64,000 bases of DNA, from the NCBI RefSeq assembly GCF_001424165.1, contig NZ_LMOJ01000024.1, forward strand, positions 398,072 through 462,071, written 5' to 3'. Below the pieces are notes generated by a model. That model did not search any database. It saw only the letters and a program-made list of their open reading frames with translations, and was not told the DNA's origin. Shown here in pieces: positions 1 through 10,693 of this stretch. A program made the translations under genes and the position numbers. The stretch comes from Massilia sp. Leaf139 (lineage in GTDB: Bacteria > Pseudomonadota > Gammaproteobacteria > Burkholderiales > Burkholderiaceae_D). Position 1 is the first letter of the stretch. Each line of letters begins with the position of its first letter.

Positions 1-14
1 ATGGTTAAATGAAG

Positions 15-41
15 AATGCCCGCGAATGCGGGCATTTTTTT
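15..41 (+). terminator. Rho-independent terminator of a gene lying upstream of the window
   Basis: A 9-bp perfect stem (AATGCCCGC / GCGGGCATT) with a GAAT loop is followed by a run of T on the plus strand. The preceding bases hold in-frame stop triplets (TAA at 6-8, TGA at 10-12), so a plus-strand gene probably ends at the window edge. Its product cannot be read. Confidence 0.8.
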
Positions 42-64
42 GTGCGTGTGATCGAGCGTTCGAG

Positions 65-145
65 ACGCGTGGACACAGGGCGCCCACCCTACGGTATCGT
101 TAGCCGCTGCATACCGTAGGGTGGGCGCCCCGAGCCCACGCGTTC
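65..145. repeat. REP/BIME-like palindrome pair, copy 1
   Basis: Two inverted copies of the family that recurs in this window: an ACGCGTGG...GCCCACCCTACGG half and a CCGTAGGGTGGGC...GCCCACGCG half, about 20 bp apart. They lie between the terminator and the 3' end of the diguanylate cyclase gene. Confidence 0.8.
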
Positions 146-170
146 ACGGTTTGCAAACCGACGGCACGTC

Positions 171-1727
<1,557 letters not shown>

Positions 1728-1838
1728 GATGCAAGCTTACGTATTTACTGTGCAGCAATGATAAGCACCTTTTCATTCCGGCATCGCACGAAAAGAGGCT
1801 AAAAAGCATCTTACTTACGGCAATGCATAAAACCTTGT

Positions 1839-2486
1839 CTATTCGACCAACTGGTTGCGGATCGCGTAATGGGTCAGCTCGGCGCTGGTCTTCAGGTTCA
1901 TCTTCGCCAAGAGGCGGGCCCGGTATTCGCTGACGGTCTTGACCGACAGCGACAGCTCGCGCGCGATCTCGCTCACCGTCTTGCCGGAGGCGATCATGGT
2001 CAGGGTCTGGAATTCGCGATCGGACAGGCTGTCGTGGGCCGGGGCGTCGTGGTCGCCGCCGACCTGGCTGGCCAGCGCCTGGGCCAGGGTGGCGCTGACG
2101 TATTTCTGACCGCCCGCGACCTGGCGGATGGCAGTGACGAGCTCGCGCGGCGCGCTCTGCTTGGTGAGATACCCGGCGGCGCCGGCCTTCAGGGCGCGGA
2201 TCGCGTACTGGTCTTCGCGGTGCATCGACAGCATCAGCACGGCCAGCTCGGGGCGCTCCTGCTTGATCTGCTTGAGCACCTCGATGCCGTTCCGGTCAGG
2301 CATCGAGATATCGAGCAGCATCACGTGGCAGCGCGATTTGCGGAACAGCTTGATGGCGTCCAGCCCGTTCTCGGCCTCGCCGGCGACGACGATGTCGCGC
2401 TGCTCGGCCAGGATCTGTTTCAGGCCCTCGCGCACGATGGCATGGTCGTCGGCGATGAAAACGCGGATGGTGGCTTTGTCGGTCAT
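1839..2486 (-). CDS. NarL/FixJ-type response regulator (receiver + LuxR HTH)
   Basis: DNA-binding response regulator. The N-terminal receiver has the acidic pair in FIADDH (D13, D14), phospho-acceptor D59 in MLLDISMPD, and the conserved K109 in YLTKQ. The C-terminal LuxR-type helix-turn-helix covers about residues 150-210 (SDREFQTLTMIASGKTVSEI followed by SVKTVSEYRARL). It lies 112 bp downstream of a NarX-like HisKA_3 kinase on the same strand, which is its probable partner. Length (215 residues) is normal. Target genes are unknown. Confidence 0.95.
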   Translation of the reverse strand: MTDKATIRVFIADDHAIVREGLKQILAEQRDIVVAGEAENGLDAIKLFRKSRCHVMLLDISMPDRNGIEVLKQIKQERPELAVLMLSMHREDQYAIRALKAGAAGYLTKQSAPRELVTAIRQVAGGQKYVSATLAQALASQVGGDHDAPAHDSLSDREFQTLTMIASGKTVSEIARELSLSVKTVSEYRARLLAKMNLKTSAELTHYAIRNQLVE

Positions 2487-2598
2487 TGTTATTGGGTCAT
2501 TTATTGGAAGCGCCTAACAAAGCCCTCAGGGCAAGGCGCATCGTCGAAGACAGTACGATTGTACGGCGAGACGATGCAACGCCGCCATGAGGGATTTG

Positions 2599-4056
2599 TC
2601 AGGTGCTCGGGGGCGCCAACCTGATCTTGATGGTCACAATCGTGCCACCTCCGGGCGCTGCCGACAAGGTCAGGGTGCCGCCCAGCGCGCGCGCCCGTTC
2701 GCTCATGCCGCGCAGGCCGAAGGAGGCGGGCTTCAAGCGGTCGGCCGGGGCGATACCGCGGCCGTTGTCGCAGATGGCCAGGGTCAGGTGCTGGCGCTGG
2801 CGCCGCAGGGTGACGGTCACGCGGGTGGCGCCGGCATGCTTGGCCACATTCGTCAGCGCCTCCTGGAAAACGCGGAACAGCGCCGAAGCGTGGTCGGGAT
2901 CCAGATCGATCTCGCGTTCGGCGCTGCGGAACACGCAGGCGATGCCGGAACCTTTTTCGAATTCGCGTGCCTGCCACTCGAGCGCGGCGACGATGCCCAG
3001 ATCCAGCGTCGACGGCCTCAGGTCGAGCGAGATCCGATGCACGGCATCGATGGTTCGGTCGACCAGGTCGTCGAGGTAGGTGGCCTTTTCCAGGAGCAGG
3101 GGCTGCTCCTGCGGCAGACGCGCGGCCAGCATCGACAGCGCCATCTTGATGGCCGTGAGGTTGCCGCCCAGGTCGTCGTGGATCTCGCGCGCGATGCGGG
3201 CCCGTTCCTGCTCCTTCACCTGCTCGATGTGGTCGGTCAGTTCGGCCAGGCGCGCGCGCGAACGCAGGGTCTCCTGCTGCTCGATCTTGCTGTCGGTGAT
3301 GTTGGTCATGATCCCGTCCCACTGCACCGCGCCGCCGGGGGCGGCATGGGGCGTGGCGCGCAGGTTGATCCATTTGACGTCGCGCCAGGCGTCGATCCAG
3401 ATCCGGCCCTCCCAGTTCCAGGCCGAGAGCGAAATCTTCGACACCGCCATCGCCTCCAGGTAGCCCTTGCGGTCTTCCGGCAGGATCAGGCGCAGGAACA
3501 GGTCGGGATCGTGCTGCAGCGCGCTTGGTTGCACCCCGAGCAGGGGCGCGCAGCCGTCGCTCAGATAGGGAAAGGCGTGGCGTCCATCCGCACCCAGGGT
3601 GAACTGGTAGACCAGGCCCGGCGTGTGGTTGACGATGGCATTGAAGCGCGCCTCGGACATGGCCAGTGCCTGCGCCAGCGTGGTCGACGCGGCCAGTTCG
3701 GACGAGAGGTCGTCGCCGACCGCCAGCAGCAGGGCGCGGCCGTCGCGCTGGGTGCGCAGGAAGGTCAGCTTGACGGGATAGCTGCTGCCGTCGGCGCGGC
3801 GCAGTTCGGTGCGCAGGCAACGCTGCTCGCCGATGTCCTCGCCCAGGCCGGCCAGCAGGGCGCTCAAGGTCGCCTCGTCGAGGCTGGGCGCGATGTCGGG
3901 CGCGCGCATGCTCTTCAGCGTTTCGGCGTCATAGCCGAGATTGGCGCGCGCGCTGGAATTGACGTCGACCAGGGAGAGCGTCGCAGCGTCGATCAGGAGA
4001 ATTTCGGCGGGCGCGGCATGCATCGGCGCCGCCAGCAGGGGTTCGTTGTTCGTCAT
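2599..4056 (-). CDS. PAS-domain sensor histidine kinase, HisKA_3 (NarX/DegS) type
   Basis: A soluble kinase of 485 residues. Two PAS-like regions (about 15-120 and 130-260) precede the HisKA_3 dimerisation domain with phospho-acceptor H293 in REIHDDLGGNL. A C-terminal HATPase_c domain has its N-box near NVAKHAG and its G-box at DNGRGI. No transmembrane helix is visible, unlike typical NarX sensors. The start was set at the ATG in 4054-4056 because it overlaps the stop of the upstream membrane-protein gene (ATGA). The frame stays open further upstream, but that part is the antisense-free shadow of the membrane gene. The signal may arrive through that membrane protein. The regulator downstream is the likely phosphotransfer partner. 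Confidence 0.9.
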   Translation of the reverse strand: MTNNEPLLAAPMHAAPAEILLIDAATLSLVDVNSSARANLGYDAETLKSMRAPDIAPSLDEATLSALLAGLGEDIGEQRCLRTELRRADGSSYPVKLTFLRTQRDGRALLLAVGDDLSSELAASTTLAQALAMSEARFNAIVNHTPGLVYQFTLGADGRHAFPYLSDGCAPLLGVQPSALQHDPDLFLRLILPEDRKGYLEAMAVSKISLSAWNWEGRIWIDAWRDVKWINLRATPHAAPGGAVQWDGIMTNITDSKIEQQETLRSRARLAELTDHIEQVKEQERARIAREIHDDLGGNLTAIKMALSMLAARLPQEQPLLLEKATYLDDLVDRTIDAVHRISLDLRPSTLDLGIVAALEWQAREFEKGSGIACVFRSAEREIDLDPDHASALFRVFQEALTNVAKHAGATRVTVTLRRQRQHLTLAICDNGRGIAPADRLKPASFGLRGMSERARALGGTLTLSAAPGGGTIVTIKIRLAPPST

Positions 4057-4688
4057 GGTTCGCTCCCCGGTTTGCGGCGCCGGCGCCAGAGCGAGACGAA
4101 GCGGCGCAGGGCGCGCGCGCTGCGCGTGGCGTGGCGGCTGCCGAAAGGCACCGAGGGTTTGAGTTGCTGCCGCAGCCGGCGCAGCACGCGGCGCAGGCCG
4201 GACGCCGAACGGCGGGCCTGGGCATACAGCGGGCTGGCCCGGAAGCGGGCGATGAGCTGATCCTTGAACACCATGAAGCGATTGTGCCACCGCGCGAACC
4301 AGACGAGCGCCAGCAAGGACGGCAGCGTCAGCACGTAGATGCGCGCCACCACCATCGCGCCGCCGACCTTGGCCAGCACAAAGGTGGCGACGCCGGTAAA
4401 GGCGTGGCCCTTGGCGATCGCCAGCAGCGCCAGGAACTTGATCGGCAGGAGCAGCAGGCCGGGCAGGGCAAAGGCCAGCAGCGCGGCCCAGGGCGGCAGG
4501 CGGCGCATCCCGCTCTCGAGCGCGCGCAGCGGCGGCCAGGCGGCCAGCGCCCCGGCCCAGCGGCTGCCCGCCGCCCACAGCCATTGTTCGAGCAGCAGCA
4601 ACAGCGCCACGACGTACAGCAGCGGCGCCAGCAGCGGGCTGCGCGGGGGAAGTCGGCTCGTCGTGGCGGGGCTTGTCATCCTGCGCAT
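4053..4688 (-). CDS. Hydrophobic membrane protein of unknown function, coupled to the histidine kinase
   Basis: A 211-residue protein with about three membrane helices: near residues 18-38 (leucine-rich), 68-92 and 110-130. The tail is strongly basic (many Arg). I recognise no family. Its stop overlaps the kinase start (ATGA), so the two are probably translationally coupled. The start is uncertain: ATG at 4688 or the ATG three codons later (MTSPATT). It could be a sensor partner for the PAS kinase, but that rests only on gene order. Confidence 0.75.
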   Translation of the reverse strand: MRRMTSPATTSRLPPRSPLLAPLLYVVALLLLLEQWLWAAGSRWAGALAAWPPLRALESGMRRLPPWAALLAFALPGLLLLPIKFLALLAIAKGHAFTGVATFVLAKVGGAMVVARIYVLTLPSLLALVWFARWHNRFMVFKDQLIARFRASPLYAQARRSASGLRRVLRRLRQQLKPSVPFGSRHATRSARALRRFVSLWRRRRKPGSEP

Positions 4689-4790
4689 GATACGGCATCC
4701 GCAGCCCCTTTCCTTAGGCGAAGCTGAGCCGGACTGCGCACGTTCCGCTAGCGTTTCTCAGGGCGGCCGGACTGGGGCTACAATGGACGA

Positions 4791-5357
<567 letters not shown>

Positions 5358-5414
5358 GCCGGCCGAAGGCGGCCGGGACTGGTAAGATGCTGGTTTGGCG
5401 CACTTGGCACCTTC

Positions 5415-6023
5415 ATGAACCACTCCAACGACACCGCACGCGAGTCCGACGTCCTGGCCGCGCTGCGGCAGGCCACGGCCACCCGCCACGAACGCCTCGA
5501 CAGCGGCCTGCCGCTCGCGGCGCCCGACGCCACCCTGGCCGACTACGCCCGCCACCTGCACCTGCTGCGCGCCTGGCTGCTGCCGCTCGACGCCTGGCAG
5601 CAGGGATTCAGCGACGGCCCGCAAGGCGCGGCCGGGATCGCCGCCGCTTCGCACCTGGCCCTGATCGACGCCGACCTGGCCGAGCCGGCGCTGGCCCCCT
5701 ACGCCAGCTGCGCACACGTGCACACCCTCCAGCAACCATGGCCGGCGCAGGCCAGCGCCGCCTACCGCTGGGGCGTGGCCTATGTCGTCGAGGGTTCCCA
5801 GCTGGGCGGCGCCGTCTTGTATAAACGCCTGGCCGAGCGGCTCGCACCGCATCCGCTGCGCTACCTGCGCGGCGCGGGCGAGGGCGGCCCCGGCCCGCGC
5901 TGGCGCGCCTTCATGGCGGCGCTGCGCGAGCAGGTGCGCAGCGAAGGAGAGGTTGCAGAGGCTTGCGCGGGGGCGTGCGATGCGTTTGATCGGATCCTGG
6001 CGCTGGCGTTCGATCGGCATTGA
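5415..6023 (+). CDS. Biliverdin-producing heme oxygenase (BphO-type)
   Basis: Oxidatively opens heme to biliverdin, CO and iron. The 202-residue length, the proximal-histidine region ATRHERLDSGLPL (H25), and the YVVEGSQLGGAVLYKRL helix with its flexible Gly pair match bacterial heme oxygenases of the BphO/HemO type. It starts 57 bp after greB on the same strand. No bacteriophytochrome or heme-uptake gene lies nearby, so its role (phytochrome chromophore supply or iron release) cannot be set from context. No Fur-like site is visible upstream. Confidence 0.88.
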   Translation: MNHSNDTARESDVLAALRQATATRHERLDSGLPLAAPDATLADYARHLHLLRAWLLPLDAWQQGFSDGPQGAAGIAAASHLALIDADLAEPALAPYASCAHVHTLQQPWPAQASAAYRWGVAYVVEGSQLGGAVLYKRLAERLAPHPLRYLRGAGEGGPGPRWRAFMAALREQVRSEGEVAEACAGACDAFDRILALAFDRH

Positions 6024-6030
6024 GGCACGA

Positions 6031-6153
6031 TTGAACGCGTGGACGGCTGAGCCGTCCACCCTACCGGGTGCGCAACACGATCTTCGGATGTAGGGTGGAC
6101 GGCTCCACCCGATAGCAGGTCAACACGCGTCCTTGGCGCCGTCCACGCGTTCG
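6031..6153. repeat. REP/BIME-like palindromes, variant copy 2
   Basis: A GAACGCGTGGACGGC...GTCCACCCTACC half at the left and a TGTAGGGTGGACGGC half at the right, ending in GTCCACGCGTTCG. The core carries GGAC in place of GGGC. The two halves flank a roughly 25-bp spacer downstream of the heme oxygenase gene. Confidence 0.7.
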
Positions 6154-6186
6154 ACCAGCCTTCCTGCTCGCGTAGCAGTGCCGGAC

Positions 6187-6216
6187 GTAAAAAAGCCCAC
6201 TCGCGTGGGCTTTTCG
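6187..6216 (-). terminator. Bidirectional rho-independent terminator between heme oxygenase and spoT
   Basis: A perfect 10-bp stem (AAAAGCCCAC / GTGGGCTTTT) with a TCGC loop. It has a T-run on both strands, so it can end both the convergent spoT operon (minus) and the greB-heme oxygenase transcript (plus). Confidence 0.85.
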
Positions 6217-6234
6217 TTTTCCAGGAAGGAGGCG

Positions 6235-8472
6235 TCAGGCCCGCTCGCGCTCCACCCGATTCACGCCCGCCACCCTTCTCAGGTTGCGAATCAAATGCGC
6301 CAGATGCACCCGATCCTTCACCTGAATGGTGAAGCGCAGCTGCGTCATCATGTTCTCGTCGTCCTCGTCCATGCCGACATAGGTGATGTTGCCGTCGGAC
6401 TCGCCGATCTCGGCCGCCACGCGCGCGAGGATGCCTTTTTCGTTGTTGATCAGGAGGCGGATGCGGCAGTCGAAGCGGCGGTTCAGTTCCTCGCCCCACT
6501 GGACGGCGATCCAGCGATCCGGCTCTTTCACACGCAGGCGCTTCGCCGGCAGGCAGTCGCAGGTGTGCACGACCAGGCCCTGGTCGCGCCGCAGCTGGCC
6601 CGTGATCTGGTCGCCCGGGATCGGCAGGCAGCAGGGTGCCAGCTGCACCGAGACGCCTTCGCTGCCGTAGATCGTGACCGGGTCGATGTCGGCGGCGGGC
6701 GGCATGTTCGAGGGCAGGGCGGTGGACTCGCCTTCGATCAGGCCGAAGATGTGGCGCGCCACCAGGGCCGGCATGCGCTTGCCGATGCCGATGTCGGCGT
6801 ACAGTTCGTCCATCGACTTGGCCGAGGATTCGGCGAGCAGCTTGTCGATCGTGCTGGCGGAAAGCTCCGGCTCGATGTTGCGCGCGGCCAGTGCCTGCGC
6901 CAGCAATTCCTGGCCCAGTTCCACCGACTCGTTGACGTTGATCGTCCGCAGATAATGGCGGATCGCCGAACGCGCCTTGCCGGTGCGCACATAGCTGAGC
7001 CAGGTCGGGCTCGGGCGCGAGTCCGGATCGGTGACGATCTCGACGATGTCGCCGTTGTGCAGCTCGGTGCGCAGCGGCTGGGTTTCGTTGTTGATCTTCA
7101 CCGCCACCGTGTGGTCGCCGATGCCGGTGTGGATCGAGTAGGCGAAGTCGAGCGCCGTGGCGCCGCGCGGCAGGGCGATGATCTTCGACTTCGGCGTGAA
7201 CACGTAGACGGAATCCGGGAACAGGTCGACCTTGACGTGTTCGAGGAACTCGGCCGAGTCGCCGGTCTGCTGCTGGATGTCGAGCAGCGACTGCAGCCAG
7301 GCGTGGGTACGCTGCTGCAGATCCGACATGTTCTGGTCGCCCGTCTTGTACAGCCAGTGCGCGGCCACGCCGGACTCGGCGGTGCGGTGCATGTCCTGGG
7401 TGCGGATCTGGAATTCGACCGGGGTGCCGTAGGGGCCGATCAGGGTCGTGTGCAGCGACTGGTAACCGTTGAGCTTGCGGATCGCGATGTAGTCCTTGAA
7501 CTTGCCCGGCATCGGCTTGTACAGGCCGTGCAGGGTGCCCAGGGTGACGTAACAGTTCGGCACCGTGTCCACGACAATGCGGAAGCCGTACACGTCGAGC
7601 ACCTGCGAGAACGACAGGTGTTTGTTGCGCATCTTTTTATAGATACCGAACAGGGTCTTCTCGCGGCCGTAGACTTCGGCGTGGATGCCGGCCATGGCCA
7701 GCGTGCTCTTGACCGCCTCGAGGATCTTCTTGACCACTTCGCGTCGGTTGCCGCGCGCCGCCTTGACCGCTTTCGAGAGCGTGCGGTAGCGCAGCGGATA
7801 CAGGTGCGAGAAGGCGAGATCCTGCAGCTCGCGGTAGATGTTGTTCAGGCCGAGACGGTGCGCGATCGGCACATACACTTCCATCGTCTCGCCGGCGATG
7901 CGGCGCTTTTTGGCCGGCGCCATCACGCCCAGGGTGCGCATGTTGTGCAGGCGGTCGGCCAGCTTGATCAGGATGACGCGCACGTCCGAGGCCATGGCCA
8001 GCAGCATCTTGCGGAAGTTTTCCGCCTGCGCCTCGACCAGGCTCTGGAACTCGATCTTTTCCAGCTTGGACAAGCCGTCGACCAGGTTCGCCACCTGCGG
8101 GCCGAAGCGTTCGAGCAGCTCTTCCTTCTTGACGTCCTGGTCTTCGATGACGTCGTGCAGGAGCGCGGCCATGATGGCCTGGGCGTCGAGCTTCCACTCG
8201 GCGCAGATCTCGGCGACGGCGATCGGGTGCGAAATATACGGTTCGCCCGACTTGCGCACCTGGCCGAGGTGCATCTCGTCGGAGAAGCGGTAGGCTTCCC
8301 GAACCTTCTTGAGTTCGACGGGAGTGAGGTAGTCCGAGAGCTTGTCGATCAGGTGGCTGACCGTGGCGACGCCGATGGCGGGCGGCTCAGGGACTTCTTG
8401 CGGCTTGCCCGGGCGCTTGGCCCGGGTGGTGGTGTTGCCTGATTGAGTCGAGTCCGGGGGGAACAGGTTCAT
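6235..8472 (-). CDS. spoT: Bifunctional (p)ppGpp synthetase/hydrolase, RelA/SpoT family
   Basis: Makes and degrades the stringent-response alarmone (p)ppGpp. The order is: HD hydrolase domain with intact HDVIED (106-111); synthetase domain with YGREKTLFGIYKK, KFKD at 324-327 and EFQIRT; TGS domain (about 410-470); and a C-terminal ACT domain (about 670-745). The intact HD motif plus the R/K-x-K-D synthetase signature, rather than the ExDD of RelA, points to a bifunctional SpoT/Rel enzyme. Length (745) is normal. It is the last gene of yicC-gmk-rpoZ-spoT, the usual proteobacterial order. Confidence 0.96.
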   Translation of the reverse strand: MNLFPPDSTQSGNTTTRAKRPGKPQEVPEPPAIGVATVSHLIDKLSDYLTPVELKKVREAYRFSDEMHLGQVRKSGEPYISHPIAVAEICAEWKLDAQAIMAALLHDVIEDQDVKKEELLERFGPQVANLVDGLSKLEKIEFQSLVEAQAENFRKMLLAMASDVRVILIKLADRLHNMRTLGVMAPAKKRRIAGETMEVYVPIAHRLGLNNIYRELQDLAFSHLYPLRYRTLSKAVKAARGNRREVVKKILEAVKSTLAMAGIHAEVYGREKTLFGIYKKMRNKHLSFSQVLDVYGFRIVVDTVPNCYVTLGTLHGLYKPMPGKFKDYIAIRKLNGYQSLHTTLIGPYGTPVEFQIRTQDMHRTAESGVAAHWLYKTGDQNMSDLQQRTHAWLQSLLDIQQQTGDSAEFLEHVKVDLFPDSVYVFTPKSKIIALPRGATALDFAYSIHTGIGDHTVAVKINNETQPLRTELHNGDIVEIVTDPDSRPSPTWLSYVRTGKARSAIRHYLRTINVNESVELGQELLAQALAARNIEPELSASTIDKLLAESSAKSMDELYADIGIGKRMPALVARHIFGLIEGESTALPSNMPPAADIDPVTIYGSEGVSVQLAPCCLPIPGDQITGQLRRDQGLVVHTCDCLPAKRLRVKEPDRWIAVQWGEELNRRFDCRIRLLINNEKGILARVAAEIGESDGNITYVGMDEDDENMMTQLRFTIQVKDRVHLAHLIRNLRRVAGVNRVERERA

Positions 8473-8559
8473 ACTAGGTTCATACGTTAGTCGATCAGCC
8501 GCAGTGTGGTGACAGAATAACAGAATAAGGCATCGACACAGTCAGGCGTCCCGGCGCGA

Positions 8560-8763
8560 TTACATCGGCACTTTTTTCAGCATTTCCAGGCCGACTTTGC
8601 CGGCGGCGATTTCGCGCAGGGCGACGACGGTCGGCTTGTCCTTGGCTTCGACTTTCGGGGTGTGGCCCTGCAGCAGCTGGCGTGCGCGATAGGTCGCGGC
8701 CAGGGTCAGCTGAAAACGGTTCGGGATAGTTTTGAGGCAATCTTCGATGGTGATACGGGCCAT
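8560..8763 (-). CDS. rpoZ: RNA polymerase omega subunit
   Basis: A small subunit that helps assemble beta-prime into RNA polymerase and is needed for ppGpp binding at site 1. The 67-residue protein starts [19 protein letters not shown] and contains ATYRARQLL and [16 protein letters not shown], the standard omega signature. The start at 8763 follows an AGGAG-like sequence. The frame is open upstream, but only the standard omega length fits. It lies between gmk and spoT. Confidence 0.96.
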   Translation of the reverse strand: MARITIEDCLKTIPNRFQLTLAATYRARQLLQGHTPKVEAKDKPTVVALREIAAGKVGLEMLKKVPM

Positions 8764-8816
8764 GGTGTAGCTCCTGAAATGGACAATGGTGCAGCGGCGT
8801 GGACGACGCTTGCAGA

Positions 8817-9461
8817 TTACGTTGGTTGAATGACGTGGATACCCAATTGGGCAAACAGCGAGGCGTTGCGGGCGGCCTGTTGGGCGAAGCGGCAACGTGT
8901 CGCCTGGACAATCGCCCGCAGCTCGGACAGGGCGACATTGAACTCTTCGTTGATGATAGCATATTCGAACTCGGGAGCGTGAGCGATCTCGCCCCCAGCG
9001 GCCAGCAAACGGCGCGTGATGATGTGCGGTTCGTCGGTGCCGCGCTTGTGCAGGCGTTCTTCCAGCGCCTCGATCGATGGCGGCAGGATGAAGATGCCGG
9101 CCGCATCCGGGAACTGCTTCTTCACCTGGCGCGCACCTTGCCAGTCGATTTCCAGAAGGATATCGGTGCCGCTCTTCATTTTCTCTTCGACGCTGGCGCG
9201 GCTCGTGCCATAGAAATTGCCGTGCACTTCAGCCCACTCCAGGAACTCGCCACGGTCGGCGCGCGCGACGAAATCCTCGGCCGTCGTGAAATGGTAATGC
9301 ACACCGTCCTGCTCGCCCGGACGCGGCTGGCGCGTGGTGGTCGAGATCGACAGCTGGATGCCTGGCTCCTGCGCCAGCAGCGCATTGACCAGGGTCGATT
9401 TGCCGGCGCCGGACGGGGCGGCAACGACGAACAGGCTGCCGGAGAAAGCGGGGGTGATCAT
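8817..9461 (-). CDS. gmk: Guanylate kinase
   Basis: Phosphorylates GMP to GDP with ATP. The Walker A motif APSGAGKST lies at residues 15-23. The GMP-binding stretch [19 protein letters not shown] and the lid region follow, then [12 protein letters not shown] and the [12 protein letters not shown] segment. Length (214) is normal. An AAGGA ribosome-binding site lies about 8 bp before the ATG. It is 53 bp upstream of rpoZ, so the two are probably one operon. Confidence 0.97.
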   Translation of the reverse strand: MITPAFSGSLFVVAAPSGAGKSTLVNALLAQEPGIQLSISTTTRQPRPGEQDGVHYHFTTAEDFVARADRGEFLEWAEVHGNFYGTSRASVEEKMKSGTDILLEIDWQGARQVKKQFPDAAGIFILPPSIEALEERLHKRGTDEPHIITRRLLAAGGEIAHAPEFEYAIINEEFNVALSELRAIVQATRCRFAQQAARNASLFAQLGIHVIQPT

Positions 9462-9510
9462 GGGGTAGTCCTTTGTTTCTGCGATTTTCGCGATGGTGCA
9501 TGATATAGCT

Positions 9511-9604
9511 GAACGCGTGGGCAGGAAACCTGCCCACCCTACACGTATGCCAGAAACGTCTCCGATATACCCGTAGGGTGGGCGGGTTCCCCGCCCACGC
9601 GTTC
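9511..9604. repeat. REP/BIME-like palindrome pair, copy 3
   Basis: A head-to-head pair: GAACGCGTGGGC...GCCCACCCTAC, then about 30 bp, then CCGTAGGGTGGGC...GCCCACGCGTTC. It sits between yicC and gmk, inside what would otherwise be one operon. Confidence 0.85.
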
Positions 9605-9647
9605 AGGCGGCGCGTGCAAGCCACGCCGCCAAAAATTCAATTGGTTT

Positions 9648-10550
9648 TTACTCCAGGTTCTGCACCTGCTCGCGCATCTGCTCGATCAGCAGCTTGAGCT
9701 CCATCGACGCATCCGCCAGCTCCTTCACCGACGCCTTGGCGCCCAGCGTATTCGCCTCGCGGTTCAGTTCCTGCATCATGAAGTCGAGGCGCTTGCCGAC
9801 TTGCCCGCCTTTTTTCAGGATGTGGCGCGTCTCGTTCAGGTGCGCCGACAGGCGCGACAGTTCTTCCGAGACGTCGATGCGGATGCCGTACAGGGTGACT
9901 TCCTGGCGAATCCGTTCGAATACTTCCTGGCGCGTCAGGGTCGACGGGTTGCCGTGCCCGGCCAGGCCCAGCGCGTCCTGCATGCGCTCGACCGCTTTTT
10001 GCTGGAAACCGGCGATGACTTGCGGGATCAGCGGCGTGATGCGCTTGACGATCGCTTCCATCGAATCGATGCGCGACTGCAGCATCGCTTCCAGCGCCGC
10101 GCCTTCGCGCTTGCGGCTTTCCACGAAGGCGGCAATGGTTTTTGCTGTCAGGGCGGCGACATCGGCCTGGAGCGACTCCTGGCCGATATGGGCTTCCTCG
10201 ACCACGCCCGGCCAGCGCAGCAGTTCGGCCACCGTCATCGGCTGGGCCTGCGTGAAGTGCTGGGTAACCTCGCCCTGCAGGCGCGCCAGGTCGGCCAGCA
10301 ATTCCTGGTTCAAGGCCTGGGCGCCGCCGGCGACCTTGCGGCCGAAGGAAAGACGCGCTTCGACCTTGCCGCGCGTGATGGCTGCCATGATGGCCGCGCG
10401 CAAGTCCGGTTCGAGCGCGCGCAATTCGTCGTTGATGCGGAACTGAAGATCGAGGAAGCGCGAATTGACGCTCTTGATCTCGATTGTGAGGGTGCCGGCA
10501 GCGCCTTCGCTGGTGGCCACCGCATAACCTGTCATGCTTGAAATACTCAA
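9648..10550 (-). CDS. yicC: YicC/YloC family endoribonuclease
   Basis: Members of the YicC family are reported RNases that act on some small RNAs. The N-terminal SMTGYA and EIKSVNSRFLDLQFRINDELR stretch, and the C-terminal MMQELNREANTLGAKA region (DUF1732), are diagnostic. The TTG at 10548-10550 was chosen as start because a GGGGA sequence lies just upstream and it gives SISSMTGYA, as in other family members. The ATG at 10535 (MTGYA) is the alternative and has no clear ribosome-binding site. It is first in yicC-gmk-rpoZ-spoT and divergent from the kinase gene. Confidence 0.92.
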   Translation of the reverse strand: MSISSMTGYAVATSEGAAGTLTIEIKSVNSRFLDLQFRINDELRALEPDLRAAIMAAITRGKVEARLSFGRKVAGGAQALNQELLADLARLQGEVTQHFTQAQPMTVAELLRWPGVVEEAHIGQESLQADVAALTAKTIAAFVESRKREGAALEAMLQSRIDSMEAIVKRITPLIPQVIAGFQQKAVERMQDALGLAGHGNPSTLTRQEVFERIRQEVTLYGIRIDVSEELSRLSAHLNETRHILKKGGQVGKRLDFMMQELNREANTLGAKASVKELADASMELKLLIEQMREQVQNLE

Positions 10551-10693
10551 TGGAGTCCCCGGTATTGTAGAGCGCGAACCAAATCCCCATGGCGACATTG
10601 CTGCCCTGGGGCTTTGGTCAGGCGCCCCTTTTATTCTTTACAAGTCCGACATTTATCCACACAATCGCCGTGTTATGCAAGGAACTCTTCAGT

